From Flavobacteriales bacterium (GTDB lineage Bacteria; Bacteroidota; Bacteroidia; Flavobacteriales; Schleiferiaceae), in the NCBI GenBank assembly GCA_017795025.1, contig CP051243.1, positions 124,001-188,000 on the forward strand: 64,000 nucleotides of DNA. Direction: 5' to 3'. Positions 25,421-33,823 of this stretch are shown in pieces; within the stretch, counting starts at the first letter, position 1, and each line of letters begins with the position of its first letter. A program made the translations under genes and the position numbers. The notes below the pieces were generated by a model. It did not search any database. It had not been told where the DNA came from and worked only from the letters and a program-made list of their open reading frames with translations.

Positions 25421-26854
25421 ATGCCCGCGAAAGCCACTAGCAAGAGCAATGCAAAAACCAAAGCCGCTACTTCCAAACCTGCGACTAGAAAGAAATCCAC
25501 AGCCCCCAAAAAGACCACCAAAGAACGCAAGATTTTTGTGCTCGACACTTCTGTGATTCTCTACGATCACAATTCCATCATGAATTTTGATGAGCATGAT
25601 GTAGCCATTCCGATTACGGTTTTAGAGGAGCTTGATGAGTTTAAAAAAGGCTCCGATACCAAGAACTATGAGGCGCGTCAGTTTATTCGTTTGCTTGATC
25701 GTAAAGCGGGAGAGCAAAACATCAACGATTGGATATCCTTAAACGGTGGAACTAAAGGGAGCTTTAAGGTGGTAATGGAAACCCGTGGGCAAGGGGAAGA
25801 CGCCCAAAGGATTTTCGGTGCGGGCAAGAATGATCATAAAATTTTAAACGCCGCTCTAAATATTGAATTGGCTGAGCCTAAGCGCAAAGTTATCCTAGTA
25901 ACCAAGGATATTAACCTCCGTTTAAAGGCTAAAGCTTTAAATATCACCGCTGAGGATTATGAAACTGGGAAAATTAAAGACGTTGAAAGTTTATATACCG
26001 GCAAAACGAATATTGAGGACTTTGATCAGGATTTAATTGATGAGCTATATAAGAAGAAATCCTTGGCCATCGAAAAGGTGGAGAAAAAGTATCCCAGTTT
26101 TGAAAAGCTGAACAATCATTTCTACATTCTAAAAGCCAGCAAAAGCAGCACCCTTTCCTTTTACAATGCCAATTTGGAAAGCCTGGATCAATTGGAAAAG
26201 AAGAGCTATTATGGCATCAAACCCCGTAATGCGGAACAAACCTTTGCCTTGCATGCTATAAGTAATCCGGATGTTAAGCTGGTAACCTTGAGTGGGGTAG
26301 CGGGGACAGGAAAAACTTTACTGGCTTTGGCGGGGGCTCTGGAGCAAAGAAGAGAATTTAAACAGATTTACCTGGCGCGACCTATCGTGCCCTTAAGTAA
26401 TAAGGATATAGGTTATCTGCCTGGTGATATGAAGGCGAAGATCAATCCGTATATGCAACCTCTTTGGGATAATTTGAAATTCATCAAAAATCAGTTTAAA
26501 GAGCAGGACAAAGAGTACAAGCAAATTGATGAAATGGTGAACTCTGAGAAGTTGCTGGTTACCCCTTTAGCTTACATCCGTGGTAGAAGTTTATCGAATG
26601 TAATTTTCATCGTTGATGAAGCGCAGAACCTCACACCCCACGAGGTTAAAACGATTATTACGCGCGCGGGAGAAAATGCCAAGTTTATTTTTACAGGAGA
26701 TGTAAATCAAATCGACACGCCCTATTTGGACGAACAGTCCAATGGCTTAAGCTATTTAATTGACAAGATTAAGGGGAATAAGCTTTTTGCCCACGTTTTA
26801 CTGGAGAAAGGCGAACGTTCCGAACTTGCCAATTTGGCTAATGAATTGCTTTAA
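25421..26854 (+). CDS. PhoH-like ATPase with N-terminal PIN domain
   Basis: A 477-residue protein. Residues 1-37 are Lys/Ala/Thr-rich and probably disordered. A PIN ribonuclease-like domain starts at FVLDTSVILYDHNS (Asp42 first acidic ligand) and continues with ITVLEELDEFKKG. The PhoH ATPase part has Walker A GVAGTGKT (292-299), RPIVPLSNKDIGYLPGD, and Walker B VIFIVDEAQN (394-403). PIN-PhoH fusions (YlaK type, PhoH2) are thought to be RNA helicase/nucleases. The gene stands alone, and its end overlaps convergently by 4 bases with the next gene. Confidence 0.93.
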   Translation: MPAKATSKSNAKTKAATSKPATRKKSTAPKKTTKERKIFVLDTSVILYDHNSIMNFDEHDVAIPITVLEELDEFKKGSDTKNYEARQFIRLLDRKAGEQNINDWISLNGGTKGSFKVVMETRGQGEDAQRIFGAGKNDHKILNAALNIELAEPKRKVILVTKDINLRLKAKALNITAEDYETGKIKDVESLYTGKTNIEDFDQDLIDELYKKKSLAIEKVEKKYPSFEKLNNHFYILKASKSSTLSFYNANLESLDQLEKKSYYGIKPRNAEQTFALHAISNPDVKLVTLSGVAGTGKTLLALAGALEQRREFKQIYLARPIVPLSNKDIGYLPGDMKAKINPYMQPLWDNLKFIKNQFKEQDKEYKQIDEMVNSEKLLVTPLAYIRGRSLSNVIFIVDEAQNLTPHEVKTIITRAGENAKFIFTGDVNQIDTPYLDEQSNGLSYLIDKIKGNKLFAHVLLEKGERSELANLANELL

Positions 26855-27210
26855 ACATTATCCTGCTTAAAGGCTAAAAAGCTGTAGATGCCTAAGATTA
26901 GTTCTATGGTAGAATAAAGCATCAGTCCAGGGTTGGCGAAGTCGACAATAAGCAGGGTAGTGAAAAAGGCCGGCTGCAGCATGCGGTAGTTAATGATCCA
27001 ACGGAATAAGCCATCTACTTCAAAGAAGCTGCTCTTATAACTAATAAGACCTTCAATAAACATAAAATACCCTAGGGTGCGCAGCCAGTAATCGGCAACA
27101 GTGTCCTTCCAAAAAAACAAGGCCACATCCTGCGGAAAGAAGACTAATGTCAGGCCAGCGATCATTAACACCCAGCCCGAATGGTTAATTGTTTTAGCAG
27201 TTCTACTCAT
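26851..27210 (-). CDS. Small multi-pass membrane protein, unknown
   Basis: I chose the ATG at 27210 (MSRTAKTINHSG); a GTG 15 bases upstream is also possible. The protein has 119 residues with about four hydrophobic helices (VLMIAGLTLVFFPQDVALFF, LRTLGYFMFIEGLISY, FFTTLLIVDFANPGLML, TIELILGIYSFLAF). It contains no motif I recognise. Related small proteins in Bacteroidota are annotated hypothetical. It overlaps the end of phoH by 4 bases and lies 3' of pckA's terminator. Confidence 0.7.
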   Translation of the reverse strand: MSRTAKTINHSGWVLMIAGLTLVFFPQDVALFFWKDTVADYWLRTLGYFMFIEGLISYKSSFFEVDGLFRWIINYRMLQPAFFTTLLIVDFANPGLMLYSTIELILGIYSFLAFKQDNV

Positions 27211-27305
27211 TCCCTCTGTCCCCACAAAATTAGCTTAAGCAAATCAATAAAATAGAAAATACCCTTATCAGTTTATTTATTGACCAATATAGCTTGGATA
27301 GAACG

Positions 27306-27348
27306 CAAAAAAAAAACTCCCGACTTTAAAGCGTTTTAAAGTCGGGAG
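27306..27348 (-). terminator. Strong rho-independent terminator after pckA
   Basis: A perfect 14-bp stem CTCCCGACTTTAAA (27317-27330) / TTTAAAGTCGGGAG (27335-27348), loop GCGT. On the minus strand it is followed by ten T (27316-27307). It lies 22 bases after the pckA stop. Confidence 0.95.
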
Positions 27349-27369
27349 CTAGAATATAGGGTTAAAGAT

Positions 27370-28986
27370 CTAGCTTACGCTTTCTGAAACTTTTGGCGCT
27401 CCAGCCATTATCTCATCACTAGCGTAGTCGGAGAATTTCTCAAAATTGCTTAAGAACTTCTTCGCAAGATTATTCGCGGTTTTATCGTAATCCGCCTTAT
27501 CTGCCCAAGTGTTGCGAGGGAATAATATTTCATTCGGAACATTCGGACATTCGGTTGGCATTGCCAAACCAAACACCTCATGGGTTTGATAATCTACCTG
27601 ATCAAGATCGCCTTCAAGGGCAGCTGTAATCATGGCACGGGTATACTTTAAGCTCATACGTTTACCTACGCCGTAAGCACCACCGGACCAACCGGTATTC
27701 ACCAACCAAACATTAACATTAGAATGCTGCATTTTCTCACTTAGCATATCTGCGTAAGCGGTTGGGTGTAAAGGCATGAAAGGTGCTCCAAAACAAGCTG
27801 AGAAAGCTACTTGTGGCTCGGTAATACCTTCCTCGGTACCTGCAACCTTAGCGGTATAGCCACTAATAAAGTGGAAAGCCGCCTGACCAGGAGTAAGTTT
27901 GGAGATGGGAGGTAATACACCGTAGGCATCACAGGTTAGGAAAAACACGTTCTTAGGATTTTCACCAACTGAAGGAACTTGGATATTATCGATGTGATTG
28001 ATAGGATAGCTTACACGAGTATTCTCGGTTTTGCTGCTATCGTGGAAGTCCACTTCCTTACTGCCATCTTTAAAGATGATGTTTTCCAAAAGTGCTCCGG
28101 GCTTGATGGCGCGGAAGATATCGGGTTCCTTTTCTTCACTGAGGTCGATAACCTTGGCATAGCAACCTCCTTCAAAGTTAAAGATGACATCATCTGCGGT
28201 CCAGCCATGCTCGTCATCACCAATTAACTTTCGGTGAGGATCTGCACTTAAGGTAGTTTTACCGGTACCGGAGAGGCCAAAGAAGAGAGCGGTGTCACCA
28301 GCTTGTCCCACGTTCGCGGAACAGTGCATGCTGAGAACGTTTTTTTGATGAGGTAAAATAAAATTGAGGGCCGAGAAGATTCCTTTTTTGATCTCTCCAG
28401 TATAACCGGTGCCACCAACCACAGCCATTTGATCGCTGAAGTTTAAGATGGCGAAGTTGGATTGCCGGGTGTGGTCCACTTCTGGATTCGCTTTAAATCC
28501 AGGTGCATTGAATACCACCCAGTCGGGTTCAAAGTCTTTAAGCTCCTCCTCACTAGGGCGGAGGAACATGTTGTTGGCGAAAATATTCGACCATGGCAAT
28601 TCGGTGATAACCCGAATTTTAAGGCGATAGCGGTCGTCTGCACAAGCGTAAACATCACGCACGTAAATTTCTTTACCGCTGAGGTAATCGGCTACCTTAC
28701 CTTTTAAACTGTTGTAATGATTGGGTTCGAAAGGAATGTTGATGTTACCCCACCAAACGGCGTCTTCGGTAATTGCATCCTTTACAATAAAACGATCTTT
28801 GGGTGAACGACCCTTAAAATCTCCCGTGTCAATGGCTAAGGCACCGCTGTCCGCTAATTCACCTAAACCTTTTTCCACAGTAATTTTTTCTAGATCAGAG
28901 GGAGAGAGGTTCCACTTTGCCTGGGCATTTTTAATACCGTAGTGCTCTAGGGAATCCTGAGCTGGTCTCACTTCTTTGAAACTCAT
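27370..28986 (-). CDS. pckA: Phosphoenolpyruvate carboxykinase (ATP)
   Basis: Converts oxaloacetate and ATP to phosphoenolpyruvate, the entry step of gluconeogenesis. The length (538) fits the ATP-dependent family. Seen: the substrate-site segment GDFKGRSPKDRFIV, the signature LIGDDEHGW with metal-binding Asp, the kinase P-loop FGLSGTGKTTLS, and VWLVNTGWSGGAYGVGKRM. The gene is monocistronic with its own terminator. A near-perfect copy of the alpha-glucan operator (29082-29096) lies 96 bases upstream of the ATG, suggesting control in step with glycogen metabolism. Confidence 0.98.
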   Translation of the reverse strand: MSFKEVRPAQDSLEHYGIKNAQAKWNLSPSDLEKITVEKGLGELADSGALAIDTGDFKGRSPKDRFIVKDAITEDAVWWGNINIPFEPNHYNSLKGKVADYLSGKEIYVRDVYACADDRYRLKIRVITELPWSNIFANNMFLRPSEEELKDFEPDWVVFNAPGFKANPEVDHTRQSNFAILNFSDQMAVVGGTGYTGEIKKGIFSALNFILPHQKNVLSMHCSANVGQAGDTALFFGLSGTGKTTLSADPHRKLIGDDEHGWTADDVIFNFEGGCYAKVIDLSEEKEPDIFRAIKPGALLENIIFKDGSKEVDFHDSSKTENTRVSYPINHIDNIQVPSVGENPKNVFFLTCDAYGVLPPISKLTPGQAAFHFISGYTAKVAGTEEGITEPQVAFSACFGAPFMPLHPTAYADMLSEKMQHSNVNVWLVNTGWSGGAYGVGKRMSLKYTRAMITAALEGDLDQVDYQTHEVFGLAMPTECPNVPNEILFPRNTWADKADYDKTANNLAKKFLSNFEKFSDYASDEIMAGAPKVSESVS

Positions 28987-29081
28987 AGTGCTAGTTTTTG
29001 ATCAGCAATTATTTAAGTGCAAAATTAAGACTAATAGCGGGTCATACTCTGATTTTTATCACAAAATATTAAAAATCAAAA

Positions 29082-29096
29082 GCGTACTTTTTACAC
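29082..29096. promoter_or_regulatory. Candidate operator upstream of pckA (one mismatch)
   Basis: GCGTACTTTTTACAC on the plus strand, followed by TTAG; on the minus strand GTGTA-N5-TACGC. It differs from the GTGTA-N5-TACAC operator of the alpha-glucan genes at one base and has the same TTAR flank as three of the other four. It begins directly beside the stop of the DUF423 gene and 96 bases before the pckA ATG. Confidence 0.5.
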
Positions 29097-29492
29097 TTAG
29101 TTACTACTGTCCTTATCCCTTAAAGTACCTATTACCAAAAGAGTCCAGCCGCCTATCATCGCTAATCCACCAAGGGGAGTTAGTGGGCCTAAAAAAGATA
29201 ATTTTAAATCGAATAATTCGTCGATGCTAAGAAGATAAATACTGCCCGAAAAAATAATTACTCCGCTAAACCATAAGCGATAAATCCACCTAAACAGCTT
29301 TAGGTCTTTACGCCAATTTAGTATCGCGAGCATGGCCAAAGCATGCCACATTTGGTAGCGTACCGCTGTTTCAAAGCTGGCAATTTGTTCGGCTGGGAGC
29401 ACCTCTTTTAAGGCATGAGCACCTAGAGCTCCGAAGATTACGGCCGTCCCGCCTAAAACACCTGCAATCCGTAATTGAGATTTTAATGCCAT
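29097..29492 (-). CDS. DUF423 small membrane protein
   Basis: A 131-residue inner-membrane protein with four hydrophobic helices. Seen: the DUF423 N-terminal pattern GVLGGTAVIFGALGAHALKE, then the conserved ETAVRYQMWHALAM, WFSGVIIFSGSIYLL and LTPLGGLAMIGGW. Function is unknown (YgdD/YwdK group). It starts in a TAATG overlap with the DUF4476 gene, so the two are probably cotranslated. Confidence 0.93.
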   Translation of the reverse strand: MALKSQLRIAGVLGGTAVIFGALGAHALKEVLPAEQIASFETAVRYQMWHALAMLAILNWRKDLKLFRWIYRLWFSGVIIFSGSIYLLSIDELFDLKLSFLGPLTPLGGLAMIGGWTLLVIGTLRDKDSSN

Positions 29493-30451
29493 TACTTAAA
29501 AAGTTTTTTAGCCTGTTGTATGCTTAATTCATAGTCGAAACAGGATAAGAGTTCCGCTTTTGCCTCGCCAAGATTATCCTGTTTTGACAGTAAGTATTGT
29601 AAAAAATCCAGTCGGCTTTGATCGTATTTTAAACCCTTTAAAACCCTTACAGACAGCTCTGCACTCATGGGGTATTTACTTACAAAGTCCTTAGCCAGCT
29701 TTAGCTTGTCAAACTCAAATTGACTGAGTTTAAATTGTTGCTCAAAGCTTTCGTAGGCTTGCGCTTCATTTAGCTTCTCAGGAGCATCAGCAGCAAGGGT
29801 CACTTGACTTTCCAATTCCTCGTCGCTAACCAGTTTTTCTTGCGGATCGTCTTTCCCCTTTAGGCTATCTACGATGGCTACTCCTTTCTCTGCTTGGTCG
29901 GGCTCCACAACCTCAGCTTCTACAACTGCATTATCTTTGATAACTGCATTATCCGCTACAGCTGCAGCGTCTGCTTTCGGTAAAGAGTCATTTGCAGCTA
30001 TAGGGTCAGCTTGGGCTTCCTGCCACTCCTCAAATCGGGAAAGTGTGTCGGCCTGAACAATAGTCCTGGCGCTTGGGTCCACATGGGCTAAATCGTCGTG
30101 GTAATCTATCATGATTGCCGACTGACTTAAACTGCCGGAACTACCGCGATAGCGGATTTTAAAGTCGCCGCGAAAGGTTTTATAAATCACGTATTTATGA
30201 ATCCCTTTTTCTAGCTTGGGTATTTTCCGACGAATTTGAAATCCATTCTCTAAGAGAATCAAAACTTGGTTCTCGCCCTCCGGAAACTTCTGCAAATTTA
30301 GCTTCGGTAGGGCGGTTTCGTTTTGGACGAAGCCATTCATCACTAATTTAAAACCGCTCTTGGTTTCATCTTCAATCATCAGAATTACCTGAGCGTCGGT
30401 AACTTGCGCGAACAGAAAAAAAAGAAGAAGGAGTTTAAGCCCCTTGCGCAT
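29492..30451 (-). CDS. Secreted DUF4476 protein
   Basis: A 319-residue protein with a signal peptide (MRKGLKLLLLFFLFAQVTDAQ). The N-terminal part (20-110) is a small beta domain (FKLVMNGFVQNE, LILLENGFQIRRKI, HKYVIYKTFRGDFKIRYRG). The middle (140-220) is an Ala/Val/Asp/Glu-rich low-complexity linker with repeats of the type DNAVIKDNAVVEAEVV. The C-terminal 90 residues are the DUF4476 helical domain (FEFDKLKLAKDFVSKY, SVRVLKGLKYDQSRLDFLQY, LLSCFDYELSIQQAKKLF). The function is unknown; the family is restricted mainly to Bacteroidota. The stop/start overlap with the DUF423 gene is TAATG. Confidence 0.85.
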   Translation of the reverse strand: MRKGLKLLLLFFLFAQVTDAQVILMIEDETKSGFKLVMNGFVQNETALPKLNLQKFPEGENQVLILLENGFQIRRKIPKLEKGIHKYVIYKTFRGDFKIRYRGSSGSLSQSAIMIDYHDDLAHVDPSARTIVQADTLSRFEEWQEAQADPIAANDSLPKADAAAVADNAVIKDNAVVEAEVVEPDQAEKGVAIVDSLKGKDDPQEKLVSDEELESQVTLAADAPEKLNEAQAYESFEQQFKLSQFEFDKLKLAKDFVSKYPMSAELSVRVLKGLKYDQSRLDFLQYLLSKQDNLGEAKAELLSCFDYELSIQQAKKLFK

Positions 30452-30520
30452 GACTATTTAATTTTAATCAAAGGTAGGGCGCTTCCTGATAATTTTAAAT
30501 TTGTCGCCCAAATTCACCTC

Positions 30521-31867
30521 ATGCAAAAGATTCTTCTCATTGGTGCAGGTCGTTCCACCAACTCGTTTATCGAATACATCAAATCCAAAAGTGAAGCTAA
30601 TGATTGGTTTTTAACCATTGCCGATCAGGATTTTGAATTGGCCCAAAGAAAGGCCTCAGGCCATCCGCGTATGGAGGCGGTTAGCTTTGATGTGCGCGAC
30701 GAAATTAATCGAGTAAATGCCATTTCGAAGGCGGATATTGTTGTAAGTATGTTACCAGCACATATGCATATACCGGTGGCTACGGATTGTATTGCTCTGG
30801 GTAAACACATGCTTACCGCCTCTTACATCAGCGATGAAATGAAAGCCCTTGATGAGAGAGCGAAAGAGGCGGGGGTTATCCTCATTAATGAGATTGGCGT
30901 TGATCCCGGAATTGATCATTTGAGCGCAATGAAGGTTTTGGATGAAATTCGAGAAGCCGGTGGTGAGATGTTGCTTTTTGAAAGTTTTACCGGAGGCTTA
31001 GTGGCACCAGAGCATGATAATAATCCTTGGAATTACAAGTTTACCTGGAACCCGAGAAACGTTGTTTTAGCGGGCAGTGGTGGAGCAGTTAAGTTTATTC
31101 AAGAAGGTAAATACAAGTATATACCTTATCATCAACTGTTTCGCAGAACAGAATTGATATCAATTGATGGCTTCGGAAAATTTGAGGGTTATGCCAACCG
31201 TGATTCGCTCAAATACCGGGAAGTTTACGGTTTAAAGGAAATACCAACTATTTATCGCGGAACCTTCCGGAGACCCGGTTTTTGCAGGGCTTGGGATGTT
31301 TTTGTGAAGTTGGGTATGACGGATGACTCCTATCAATTGGAGCTTGAACCGGGAATGACCTACCGTGATTTTATAAACCTCTTTTTAGCTTATAATCCAA
31401 ATGATTCGGTGGAGCTTAAGCTGATGCATTACCTGAATATTCCTCAGGATAGCGAGCTAATGGAAAAGCTCACCTGGTTAGGGATTTTTGAAGATACGCC
31501 CATCGAATTGGAAAAGGCGAGCCCAGCGCAAGTCTTGCAAAAGATTTTGGAAGCCAAGTGGACTTTAGGTCCAGAGGAAAAGGATATGATTGTGATGTTC
31601 CACAAATTCGGTTACCGCTTAAATGGTGAGAATCGAATGATTGAGTCTTCCATGGTTACGCTTGGGAAAAACCAGAACGAAACCGCGATGGCTCGAACCG
31701 TAGGCTTGCCCTTGGCCATTGCTACCTCTCATATTTTGAATGGTAATATTAGCACGCCAGGAGTGCAAATTCCCATAAGCAAGGAAATCTACATGCCCAT
31801 GTTAGCGGAGCTGGCGGAATATGGTATTTCCTTTAAGGAGAAGGAAGTGCCCTACAAAGGCTACTAA
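30521..31867 (+). CDS. Saccharopine dehydrogenase-like reductase
   Basis: I chose the ATG at 30521, where the Rossmann fold begins (MQKILLIGAGRSTNSFI); the frame is open upstream but overlaps the start of the divergent DUF4476 gene. Length is 448 residues. Seen: the NAD(P)-binding GAGRSTN loop, the segment DVRDEINRVNAISKADIVVS, TASYISDEMKALDERAKEAG, and the family motif NEIGVDPGIDHLSAMKV followed by FESFTGGLVAPEHDNNPWNY. This matches saccharopine dehydrogenase (LYS9-type, glutamate-forming), which acts in lysine breakdown. Carboxynorspermidine dehydrogenase is a related alternative but is less likely by the motifs. No lysine-ketoglutarate reductase gene is next to it. Confidence 0.88.
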   Translation: MQKILLIGAGRSTNSFIEYIKSKSEANDWFLTIADQDFELAQRKASGHPRMEAVSFDVRDEINRVNAISKADIVVSMLPAHMHIPVATDCIALGKHMLTASYISDEMKALDERAKEAGVILINEIGVDPGIDHLSAMKVLDEIREAGGEMLLFESFTGGLVAPEHDNNPWNYKFTWNPRNVVLAGSGGAVKFIQEGKYKYIPYHQLFRRTELISIDGFGKFEGYANRDSLKYREVYGLKEIPTIYRGTFRRPGFCRAWDVFVKLGMTDDSYQLELEPGMTYRDFINLFLAYNPNDSVELKLMHYLNIPQDSELMEKLTWLGIFEDTPIELEKASPAQVLQKILEAKWTLGPEEKDMIVMFHKFGYRLNGENRMIESSMVTLGKNQNETAMARTVGLPLAIATSHILNGNISTPGVQIPISKEIYMPMLAELAEYGISFKEKEVPYKGY

Positions 31868-31874
31868 GCCCTCT

Positions 31875-32606
31875 TTATTTTTTGGCCTTTTGATCAAGCA
31901 TAATTCCCTGTACGAGCCTTTGCCATTGCGCACTTCGGAGAGTGGTTCCAGCTTGCTCGTGTAAAATGATTTCATCCATTTGGGCTTCGGCGCTATGGCC
32001 CTTGCGGAGATGGATTAATAAACGGGAGACAGGAGCCAAGGGGTGGTGGCGTACCTTAGTCATGCGAATAAGTGTAAAGTACTCCGAAAAATCATCATGG
32101 TGATTAGACCATAATTCAGGAGGTAGAATTAGACTCAGTTCACCATTCGACTTTAATGCCTTGCTCCAGGCCGAAATCCAATTTTTAAAATGGTGACCAG
32201 CCGTACTGCGGGCGCGGGCGCGATTAAAATCAGGAGAGGTGCTTCCCGTATCAAAATAAGGGGGATTACTGACTATTAAATCAAAGGTATCGGGACAGTC
32301 TAAACCGAGAAAATCGCCTTGGAGAAATTGGATGCGCTCCCGAAAAGGACTTCCTTCTTGGTTTTCCAAGCTCTGATGGTAAGAGGCTTTATCCAGTTCT
32401 ATCCCGGTGATTTTGCATTCCGGATACCGGTCGGCTAGTAGGAAGGAGATTAATCCGCTACCATGCCCGAAATCCAGGATGTTTTTTGCCTTGCTTGCAT
32501 CTATCCAAACTCCAAGAAGAATACCATCGGTGCCTACGCGGTGAGCACAGTGCTGATGGGCAACTGAAAAGTTTTGAAATTGGAAGGGCTCTGGCGGTTT
32601 AGCCAT
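31875..32606 (-). CDS. trmN6: tRNA1(Val) adenine-37 N6-methyltransferase
   Basis: A 243-residue SAM-dependent enzyme (YfiC type) that methylates A37 of tRNA1(Val). Seen: the N-terminal HRVGTDGILLGVWID segment, the SAM loop LDFGHGSGLISFLLA, the acidic ITGIELD, and the N6-adenine motif IVSNPPYFDTG, followed by ARARSTAGHHFKNW. It overlaps rimM by 8 bases on the same strand, so it is the third gene of the rpsP-rimM-trmN6 transcript. Confidence 0.92.
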   Translation of the reverse strand: MAKPPEPFQFQNFSVAHQHCAHRVGTDGILLGVWIDASKAKNILDFGHGSGLISFLLADRYPECKITGIELDKASYHQSLENQEGSPFRERIQFLQGDFLGLDCPDTFDLIVSNPPYFDTGSTSPDFNRARARSTAGHHFKNWISAWSKALKSNGELSLILPPELWSNHHDDFSEYFTLIRMTKVRHHPLAPVSRLLIHLRKGHSAEAQMDEIILHEQAGTTLRSAQWQRLVQGIMLDQKAKK

Positions 32607-33132
32607 TACCTTGATATAGTTCTAAAAGTCCTTCTGGTAGTTGCAGTTCTATCTGCTTATTCTCCCGGTCGATGCGAACAATGAAATCATCAATGGCCGG
32701 AATCAGGATTTCGCGATTTTCGTGATCTATCGCCTTAAAGAGAGGTTGTGCGCTGCTGTCGAGAATATCCACGCAGGAGCCAATTTCGACCCCTTCTTGC
32801 ATAAGCTTAAAGTCAATGACTTCATGAAAGTAAAATTGCTTGCCTTGCAAAGGGGGGAGGGCCTCAAGGGGCAGCCATAATTCGCGGCCAATTAAACTAC
32901 GCGCCGCCTCTTCCGTATCCGTTTCTTCTAATTTTAAAATGAAATGACCTTTGGAGTTGCGACTGATGGCATCAATAAAAAAAGGAATCAGTTCTCCTCG
33001 ATCTTCGATGAAAACTGATTCCAATGTTTCGTAGGCTTCGGGTCGGTCTGTATCGAATACCGCTACAACCTCACCTTTAAAACCATGTAGGCGACTGATG
33101 TGTCCCAATTGAAAACAATCGTCTGTACGCAT
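32599..33132 (-). CDS. rimM: Ribosome maturation factor RimM
   Basis: Binds ribosomal protein S19 and helps assemble the 30S head. The length (177) is normal. Seen: the N-terminal beta-barrel start FQLGHISRLHGFKGEVVAVF, the linker LEETDTEEAARSLIGRELWLP, and a C-terminal PRC-barrel with YFHEVIDFKLMQEGVEIG, ILIPAIDDFIVRIDRENKQI. It lies 15 bases after rpsP and overlaps trmN6 by 8 bases, as part of a ribosome/tRNA operon. Confidence 0.95.
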   Translation of the reverse strand: MRTDDCFQLGHISRLHGFKGEVVAVFDTDRPEAYETLESVFIEDRGELIPFFIDAISRNSKGHFILKLEETDTEEAARSLIGRELWLPLEALPPLQGKQFYFHEVIDFKLMQEGVEIGSCVDILDSSAQPLFKAIDHENREILIPAIDDFIVRIDRENKQIELQLPEGLLELYQGNG

Positions 33133-33147
33133 CAGCCAACTAAAATT

Positions 33148-33717
33148 TTAGCCTTGTTTTTCCTCCTCAGAAGCGGCTTCTTCAGCGGGAGCTTCTTCGG
33201 TGGCAGCTTCTTCAGCACTTGCTTCGGCGGCAGGAGCTTCTTCTTCAGTAGCTTCCTCAGCAGCTTCTTCTTCGGCTTCTTGAGCTTTACGGGCTTCATT
33301 AACTGCACGCTCCGCTTCTAGGGCCTTCGCTTTAGCTTCTTCTTGAGCTTTGCTCAAACCGTCTCTTTTCGCGTCGATTTTGTTGGTTTTATCTTCCAAC
33401 CAAGCTTCGAAACGCTTTTCAGCTTCTGCTTCGTCAAATGCGCCTTTGCGTACACCTTCTAAAAGGTGTTTCTTCATCATTACACCCTTGTAGCGTAAAA
33501 TCGCACGGGCAGTATCGGTTGGCTGAGCACCTTTCATCATCCAATCCAAAGCGCTATCGAAGTTTAATTCGATGGTGGCAGGGTTGGTGTTGGGGTTGTA
33601 CTGTCCTAAACGCTCGATGTACTTACCATCACGCTTAACACGAGAATCAGCTACTACGATAGTGAAGATTGGGCGGCCTTTGCGGCCATGACGTTGCAAA
33701 CGAATTTTTGTTGCCAT
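33148..33717 (-). CDS. rpsP: 30S ribosomal protein S16 with long acidic C-terminal tail
   Basis: Residues 1-80 are a normal S16 ([51 protein letters not shown]). Residues 80-120 are a helical linker, and the last about 70 residues are nearly all Ala, Glu and a few Ser/Thr/Pro ([20 protein letters not shown]). Total 189 residues, more than twice E. coli S16 (82). Tails of this kind occur in Bacteroidota S16; the role is unknown. First gene of the rpsP-rimM-trmN6 operon; the usual trmD-rplS partners are absent. Confidence 0.96.
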   Translation of the reverse strand: MATKIRLQRHGRKGRPIFTIVVADSRVKRDGKYIERLGQYNPNTNPATIELNFDSALDWMMKGAQPTDTARAILRYKGVMMKKHLLEGVRKGAFDEAEAEKRFEAWLEDKTNKIDAKRDGLSKAQEEAKAKALEAERAVNEARKAQEAEEEAAEEATEEEAPAAEASAEEAATEEAPAEEAASEEEKQG

Positions 33718-33768
33718 GATTAATTGTTAAAGGGTTCTCGACCCGATTAATTAATTTAAAAAGGGCCG

Positions 33769-33776
33769 CAAAGATA
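33769..33776 (-). promoter_or_regulatory. -7 promoter element of the rpsP operon
   Basis: TATCTTTG on the minus strand, an exact TAnnTTTG match, about 52 bases before the rpsP ATG. No clear TTG is present at -33. The predicted leader (about 45 bases) holds a small GGGT/ACCC hairpin. Confidence 0.55.
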
Positions 33777-33823
33777 CAGCTTTATCATATTGGAAGTGTG
33801 GGTGCTGCGAAAAATATTTTCGC

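Noticed and set aside
30404-30520. N-terminal extension of the saccharopine dehydrogenase-like gene
   Set aside because: It overlaps the beginning of the divergent DUF4476 gene and precedes the first Rossmann strand.
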